From contig JAISMA010000123.1 in assembly GCA_031276985.1 (NCBI GenBank), positions 1 through 20,039 on the forward strand: a DNA stretch of 20,039 nucleotides. Reading direction: 5' to 3'. Position numbers and translations under genes: made by a program. The notes under the pieces are model-generated. The model was not told the DNA's origin. It ran no database searches and worked only from the letters and a program-made list of their open reading frames with translations. Source of the DNA: Helicobacteraceae bacterium. GTDB taxonomy: Bacteria > Campylobacterota > Campylobacteria > Campylobacterales > SZUA-545. Of this stretch, positions 15,881 through 20,039 are shown one piece after another; position 1 is the first letter of the stretch; each line of letters opens with the position of its first letter.

Positions 15881-16198
15881 ATGGACGAAAGCGTTAATTT
15901 AATCAAAGCGATCTTCGCCGAAACAAGATTAAAAGAGTTGCTAACCGTCGATCTGGTATGCGTCGCGCCTATTTGCGCGTTTGTCGTATGTAGCGAAGCG
16001 CAATACTATGGAGTAGCCAGCGTTTTATTGCTATTTTCATTAACGGTTTCTCCGATTGTTTTTGCGATTGCGTATATCTATCATTTGGTTGTTTATATCA
16101 AAAAAAGCGTTAAGATCGCGGCGATAAATCTGCCGATATATCTAATTAACTTTCTTGCGGTTAGTTATATCGTAGTTATAAACATTCCGCCCGCGTGA
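15881..16198 (+). CDS. Small membrane protein of unknown function in the sdh operon
   Basis: The 105-residue protein has three hydrophobic segments, about residues 22-38 (LTVDLVCVAPICAFVVC), 43-72 and 79-103. A short amphipathic N-terminus and a KK turn lie between the last two. I chose the ATG at 15881 because AAAGG sits 8 bases before it; the upstream in-frame ATG at 15839 has no ribosome site, although it would begin right after the previous stop. It has no haem-ligand histidine pattern like SdhC/SdhD (a single His in IYHLVVYI). It sits 14 bases before sdhA. It might help dock the otherwise peripheral SdhABE complex, but that is inference from position alone. I do not recognise the family. 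Confidence 0.65.
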   Translation: MDESVNLIKAIFAETRLKELLTVDLVCVAPICAFVVCSEAQYYGVASVLLLFSLTVSPIVFAIAYIYHLVVYIKKSVKIAAINLPIYLINFLAVSYIVVINIPPA

Positions 16199-16212
16199 AG
16201 GATTAAGAAAAA

Positions 16213-17922
16213 ATGAACATCTATCGATACGACGTAGCGATCGTCGGCGCGGGACTCGCGGGTTTAAGCGCCGCGATTGAGATCAAAAAAGCGGGACTGA
16301 AAACCTGCGTCATCTCCAAACTCCACCCGCTTCGCAGTCATAGCGGCGCGGCGCAAGGCGGCATAAACGCCGCGCTGAACGAAGCCGATACGAGATCGCA
16401 CGAGTTTGACACGATCAAAGGCGGCGATTATCTCGGCGATCAGGACGCGATCAAAACGCTCTGCCAAAAAGCGCCCGCGACGATCAGACGGCTTGAAAAA
16501 ATGGGCGCGGTTTTTTCCCGCGCCGAAGACGGATCAATCGCCCAGCGCGCCTTTGGCGGACAGAGCAAACCCAGAGCCTGTTACGCCAAAGACCGCACGG
16601 GCTTAACCTGTTTGCAAACCATCTACGAGCAAGCCGATCGGCTTGGCGTGGAGTTTGTCGAGGAGTGGTTCGCGGGCGATCTGCTCTACGATCCTCTTTC
16701 GCGCGCGGCGTACGGCGTAAGCGCGATGAAATTGGCTACGGGCGAGATCGCGATTTTCAACGCCAAAGCGACGTTGTTTGCCACGGGCGGTTACGCCAGA
16801 TGTTACGCGATCAACTCCAACGCGCACGCCAACACGGGCGACGGGCTTTCGCTCTGCCTGCGTAAAGGATTGGCGCTTGAGGATATGGAGTTTGTGCAAT
16901 TTCACCCGACGGGACTTGCGGGCAGCGGCATTTTGATTAGCGAGGCGGCGCGGGGCGAAGGCGGACGGCTGTACAACGGGCTTAACGAGCGCTTTATGGA
17001 AAAATACGCGCCGCAAAAGCTGGAGCTTGCGCCCCGCGACGTAGTTAGCAGGGCGATTGAGCGCGAAATCGCGCTTGGGCGCGGCGCGGGCGAAAACAAA
17101 GACGCGATCTGGTTGGATCTAACGCATCTTGGCGGCGATCTGATCGCTTCAAAACTGCCCGAACTTAGCGATCTGGCGCGTAGCTTTCTTGGAATCGATA
17201 TGGCGGTCGATCGCGTTCCAATCCGCGCTACGGCGCACTACAGCATGGGCGGCATTCCCGTCGATAACGACTGCCGCGTCAGGGCTTCCGCCGCGTTTAT
17301 CGCAAGCGGGCTTTACGCCGCGGGCGAATGCGCGTGCGCGAGCGTGCATGGCGCGAACAGGCTTGGCGCGAACAGCCTGCTGGAAGCGGCGGTGTTTGGG
17401 CAAATCGCGGGCGAGACAATCGTAAAAGATATGCGCGATCTTGAGCCGATCAAAGCCGACGCCGCCGACGCGCAAGGCTTCGCGGACGAGACGCGAAAAC
17501 TGCTAAATTCGCGCGGCGACGAGAGCGTGGCGTTTTTGCGCGAGGAGTTGCAGCAAAGCATGAGCGCCAACGCGGGCGTCTTCCGCGATCGCGTCTCGCT
17601 TGAAAAACAAACGGAGATTATCGCCGCTTTGCGCGATCGCTTTTTGCGCGTTAGTTTGCGCGACAAATCGCGCGTTTTCAACACCGAACTGCAAGAGGCG
17701 CTGGAATTTGGACATATGCTCGATTACTCCGCGCTGATCGTCGCGGGCGCTTTGAAGCGCGAAGAATCGCGGGGGGCGCACTACCGCGCCGATTTTCCAA
17801 ACAGAAACGACGCGGCGTTTTTGCGCCATACGTTTGGCTATCTCGACGCGGAAGGCAAAACGCGGCTGGAGTACGCGGACGTAACGATCGGCGAATATCA
17901 ACCCGAAGCAAGAGAGTACTAA
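16213..17922 (+). CDS. sdhA: Succinate dehydrogenase/fumarate reductase flavoprotein subunit (SdhABE type)
   Basis: Interconverts succinate and fumarate at a covalently bound FAD. The 569-residue protein has VAIVGAGLAGLSAAIE (8-23) for the FAD ADP part, H43 in LRSHSGAAQGG (flavin-linking His) and FVQFHPTG (227-234). It also has R247/E249 in ARGEGG, R280 in RDVVSRAI (catalytic Arg), H342 in TAHYSMGG, and R383 in GANRLGANSLLE. The start at 16213 has AAGGA upstream, and the FAD motif begins at residue 7, so there is no room for a twin-arginine signal. As I recall, the related MfrA of Wolinella/Campylobacter carries one and is periplasmic; this one should be cytoplasmic. It overlaps sdhB by one base. 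The direction (dehydrogenase or reductase) cannot be read from sequence. Confidence 0.95.
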   Translation: MNIYRYDVAIVGAGLAGLSAAIEIKKAGLKTCVISKLHPLRSHSGAAQGGINAALNEADTRSHEFDTIKGGDYLGDQDAIKTLCQKAPATIRRLEKMGAVFSRAEDGSIAQRAFGGQSKPRACYAKDRTGLTCLQTIYEQADRLGVEFVEEWFAGDLLYDPLSRAAYGVSAMKLATGEIAIFNAKATLFATGGYARCYAINSNAHANTGDGLSLCLRKGLALEDMEFVQFHPTGLAGSGILISEAARGEGGRLYNGLNERFMEKYAPQKLELAPRDVVSRAIEREIALGRGAGENKDAIWLDLTHLGGDLIASKLPELSDLARSFLGIDMAVDRVPIRATAHYSMGGIPVDNDCRVRASAAFIASGLYAAGECACASVHGANRLGANSLLEAAVFGQIAGETIVKDMRDLEPIKADAADAQGFADETRKLLNSRGDESVAFLREELQQSMSANAGVFRDRVSLEKQTEIIAALRDRFLRVSLRDKSRVFNTELQEALEFGHMLDYSALIVAGALKREESRGAHYRADFPNRNDAAFLRHTFGYLDAEGKTRLEYADVTIGEYQPEAREY

Positions 17923-18947
17923 TGGGACGCAAAATAGTCGTAAGGCAAACCAAAACGGCGCTTGTCGACGCAAGGCGCGAGATTGTTTTCAGAGTTTTTC
18001 GCTTCAACGCCGAGTTTGACGTTCTGCCGCATTACGACGATTTCGCGCTGAAAGTCTCTCGCGGCGAGGTTTTGCTTGACGCGCTAAATCGGATCAAGGC
18101 GGAGCTGGATTCTAGCCTGTCGTATCGCAAAAGCTGTAGGCACGGCATTTGCGGCAGTTGCGCGATCAAAGTCGAAAATCAAGCGGTATTGGCGTGCAAA
18201 GCAAACCTGTTCGCGCTTGCCGATCGCTACGGCGAGGTTTTGACGCTAGAGCCGCTAAATAAACGTTTAGCGCCGCGCGATCTGATTGCCAATAAGAGCG
18301 GATTTTGGGAAAACTACCGCGCCGTTAATCCGTGGCTGGAAGCCGAAATCGACGAATCAAGCCCGAAGGAAAACCTAATTCCGCCCGCCATAAACGATCG
18401 CTTAAACGGCGCGGACGCGTGCGTTGCGTGCGGAATATGCTTTTATAGCTGTCCCGTCGTAGCGGAAAACGATCGGTTTTTGGGACCCGCCGCGCTCGCC
18501 AAAAGTTACCGATTCGCCGCCGACATACGCGATCAAGCGCTAGGCGATCGGTTGCGGCTGGCAAATAGCGATCGGATCGGAATCTGGAATTGCGTCAAGT
18601 GCTATCAATGCCATGAAACCTGTCCGAAAGAGGTAAGCCCAATCGACAAAATCATCAAACTTCACGCGATCAGCGCGGAAAACAACGCCAACGTCGATTC
18701 GATCGCGTTTCGCCACGCGAAGGCGTTCAAAACCTCGATTCAAAAGAGCGGGCGGCTGGACGAGGCGGCTAACGTGATTGAAAGCGCGGGGCTTTTTGGC
18801 GCGCTTAGGCATATCCGCGAGGCGTTTTCAATGCTTCGACGCGGCAAACTGCCGTTTGGCGTGAAAAAGATCGACAAACTAGACGAGGTTCAAAAGCTCG
18901 TCAAATCCGCTTCCGCGCCGCAATCGCCCGATAAGGAACGCCGATGA
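17922..18947 (+). CDS. sdhB: Succinate dehydrogenase/fumarate reductase iron-sulfur subunit (SdhABE type)
   Basis: Carries electrons between the FAD of SdhA and the CCG subunit SdhE. The 341-residue protein has a [2Fe-2S] ferredoxin domain with C72, C77, C80 and C92 (SCRHGICGSC...AC). A [4Fe-4S] motif CVACGICFYSCP has C167, C170, C173 and C177. A second CxxCxxCxxxCP, CVKCYQCHETCP, has C224, C227, C230 and C234. Classical SdhB has only three cysteines for its third cluster, a [3Fe-4S]; the extra C227 predicts a second [4Fe-4S], the hallmark of the SdhE-type enzymes. The C-terminal ~100 residues extend beyond classical SdhB length. The ATG overlaps the sdhA stop (TAATG), and its own stop overlaps the sdhE start (ATGA), so translation is coupled throughout. 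Confidence 0.95.
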   Translation: MGRKIVVRQTKTALVDARREIVFRVFRFNAEFDVLPHYDDFALKVSRGEVLLDALNRIKAELDSSLSYRKSCRHGICGSCAIKVENQAVLACKANLFALADRYGEVLTLEPLNKRLAPRDLIANKSGFWENYRAVNPWLEAEIDESSPKENLIPPAINDRLNGADACVACGICFYSCPVVAENDRFLGPAALAKSYRFAADIRDQALGDRLRLANSDRIGIWNCVKCYQCHETCPKEVSPIDKIIKLHAISAENNANVDSIAFRHAKAFKTSIQKSGRLDEAANVIESAGLFGALRHIREAFSMLRRGKLPFGVKKIDKLDEVQKLVKSASAPQSPDKERR

Positions 18948-19792
18948 AATACGCGCTGTTTATGGGTTGCACGCCCTACGGAGCCACGCCCGAACTGAAA
19001 ACTTCGCTGGAAGCTGTAGCGCGGGCGCTGAACATAGAGTTTGCGGAGCTAACGGAGGCAAGCTGTTGCGGCGCGACGCATCTGCAGGATTTCGACGACT
19101 TTTTGGCGCTTACGTTAAACGCCCGCAATCTGGCGTACGCCGAAAAACTGGGGCTTGATCTGATAACCGTTTGCAACACCTGCCAACTGACGCTTTCGCA
19201 AGCGGCGGCGCGGCTAAACGCCGATCGCGATCTGCTTGCGAAGGTCAACGCAAAATTAGGCGAGGTCGGCTTGCGTTATGGCGGCGCGGTCAAAGTCCGC
19301 CATTTGCTCTATGCCTTGCGCGATGATTACGGCTTTGACAATCTGCCGATAAAAAAGCCGCTGAAGGGCAAAAAGATCGCGCCTTTTTACGGCTGCCACA
19401 ATATCCGTCCTTCCGCGCTTGGCTGCGACGATCCGTTTCGCCCGCGCGCGCTGGACGATCTGATAATCGCGCTTGGCGGCGAGCCAATCGACTACGCGCT
19501 CAAAAACGGCTGTTGCGGATTTCACGCGCAAATGCAGGCGAGCGAAACGACGTATCGCCTTAGCGGTTTGGCGCTTGCCGATCTAGCCGATCGCGGCGCG
19601 GATTGGATCGTAACGCCATGCCCGCTTTGCCAGCTTAGTTTTGACGCGCAACGCGCAAACGCCGAACGCGCTATGCAACGCCCTTTGCGCGCGCCCGTTT
19701 TGCATTTAACGCAGCTAATCGGTTTGGCGCTTGGCTTAAGCAAAACGCAACTTGGCTTGGACAAAAACATCGTCGCCCTCGTCAACGCCTAA
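18944..19792 (+). CDS. sdhE: Succinate dehydrogenase/fumarate reductase CCG-domain subunit SdhE (HdrB-like)
   Basis: Membrane-associated quinone-side subunit replacing the haem-b anchors SdhC/D. The 282-residue protein has two CCG domains as in heterodisulfide reductase HdrB. The first has C9, C41-C42-G and C77/C80 (CNTC). The second has C151, C190-C191-G and C226/C229 (CPLC). Such motifs bind an unusual [4Fe-4S] cluster and possibly zinc. No true transmembrane helix is present, so membrane contact is probably by amphipathic helices. The start overlaps the sdhB stop by four bases, with AAGGA upstream. It is the last gene of the operon. 'SdhE' here is the CCG subunit (MfrE in Wolinella/Campylobacter), not the flavinylation factor of the same name. 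Confidence 0.94.
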   Translation: MKYALFMGCTPYGATPELKTSLEAVARALNIEFAELTEASCCGATHLQDFDDFLALTLNARNLAYAEKLGLDLITVCNTCQLTLSQAAARLNADRDLLAKVNAKLGEVGLRYGGAVKVRHLLYALRDDYGFDNLPIKKPLKGKKIAPFYGCHNIRPSALGCDDPFRPRALDDLIIALGGEPIDYALKNGCCGFHAQMQASETTYRLSGLALADLADRGADWIVTPCPLCQLSFDAQRANAERAMQRPLRAPVLHLTQLIGLALGLSKTQLGLDKNIVALVNA

Positions 19793-19865
19793 CTCCTCGC
19801 CCACGCCATTGCCGCCTGATCGGCAACTCCCATCTTCCCTGCGTCCTCCTCCTTCGTTCCCACAA

Positions 19866-19888
19866 TGCCTCGCGGTGGTAGCGAGGCA
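19866..19888. repeat. Perfect 8-bp inverted repeat downstream of sdhE
   Basis: TGCCTCGC and GCGAGGCA are separated by 7 bases. There is no T-run after it, so it is not a classical terminator. Its setting in a non-coding stretch with other repeats suggests a REP-like palindrome. The surrounding 19793-20039 contains no gene that I can support. Confidence 0.6.
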
Positions 19889-19965
19889 CAGGGCAGGAAT
19901 CCAAACATTGCGAAGCGCTGACAAGCGCTGATGATTGACGCTTGGTTGGCAATCGTCTTAAATAC

Positions 19966-20039
19966 TAGATTCTGCGACTACGCGCAGAATGACAAAGAGT
20001 GGCGCTGGAAACGACAAAGAGGAAATAGATTCTGCGACT
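19966..20039. repeat. 60-bp-period direct repeat containing a palindrome, truncated by the window
   Basis: TAGATTCTGCGACT at 19966-19979 recurs exactly at 20026-20039, 60 bases later, where the window ends. In the first copy ATTCTGCG (19969-19976) pairs with CGCAGAAT (19983-19990) around a 6-base loop, followed by GACAAAGAG, which recurs 3' as CGACAAAGAG. It looks like a dispersed REP-type element or the start of a longer array. Confidence 0.6.

Noticed and set aside
19736..19924. Minus-strand ORF overlapping the sdhE 3' end
   Set aside because: It has no ribosome site, low-complexity Gly/Arg-rich content, and overlaps a firmly assigned gene and a palindrome.

Overview
The window looks like a chromosomal segment of a Campylobacterota (epsilonproteobacterial) bacterium of roughly balanced base composition. 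Four things point there: the cbb3 oxidase pair CcoN-CcoO with an epsilon-like CcoN, a long ~395-residue DapD, a non-classical SdhA-SdhB-SdhE succinate dehydrogenase/fumarate reductase with a CCG-domain third subunit, and an MgtE/LOG/LptFG housekeeping set. I would not name a genus. The octamer GCGATCGC is strikingly frequent (about 20 copies by eye).

Layout. 1-1936 (minus): ccoN followed by the 5' part of ccoO, cut by the window edge. 2074-3093 (minus): an LptF/LptG-type permease, divergent from dapD (3218-4405, plus). 4406-4931: no convincing gene; it holds three imperfect tandem repeat units of 150-180 bp, each ending in a terminator-like hairpin when read on the minus strand. 4932-7330 (minus): an apparent operon mgtE - LOG family - very acidic 86-residue protein, with tight spacing and a stop/start overlap. 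7492-13329 (plus): four tandem tetratricopeptide-repeat (TPR) genes behind a recognisable promoter. Three are paralogous probable lipoproteins with nearly identical ends and divergent middles, and the second gene is a secreted protein made almost entirely of about 20 TPRs. 13365-14714 (minus): a DASS/SLC13 family anion (probably dicarboxylate) transporter. 14834-19792 (plus): an operon of five genes, namely a protein related to SdhB fused to SdhE but lacking the cluster cysteines, a small membrane protein, and sdhA, sdhB and sdhE. 19793-20039: non-coding, with two hairpins and a 60-bp-spaced direct repeat that runs off the window.

How the genes fit together. The respiratory content is coherent. 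A microaerobic terminal oxidase lies at one end. A succinate/fumarate oxidoreductase lies at the other, with a divergent neighbour that probably moves C4-dicarboxylates across the membrane. The SdhA here starts directly with its FAD-binding motif and has no twin-arginine signal, so this enzyme is predicted to face the cytoplasm, unlike the periplasmic methylmenaquinol:fumarate reductase (MfrABE) of Wolinella and Campylobacter as I remember it.

Most notable for follow-up: the cysteine-less SdhB/SdhE-like protein heading the sdh operon, the TPR lipoprotein cluster with conserved ends and variable centres, the protein with 45 acidic and no basic residues translationally coupled to a LOG enzyme, and the tandem repeat block behind it.
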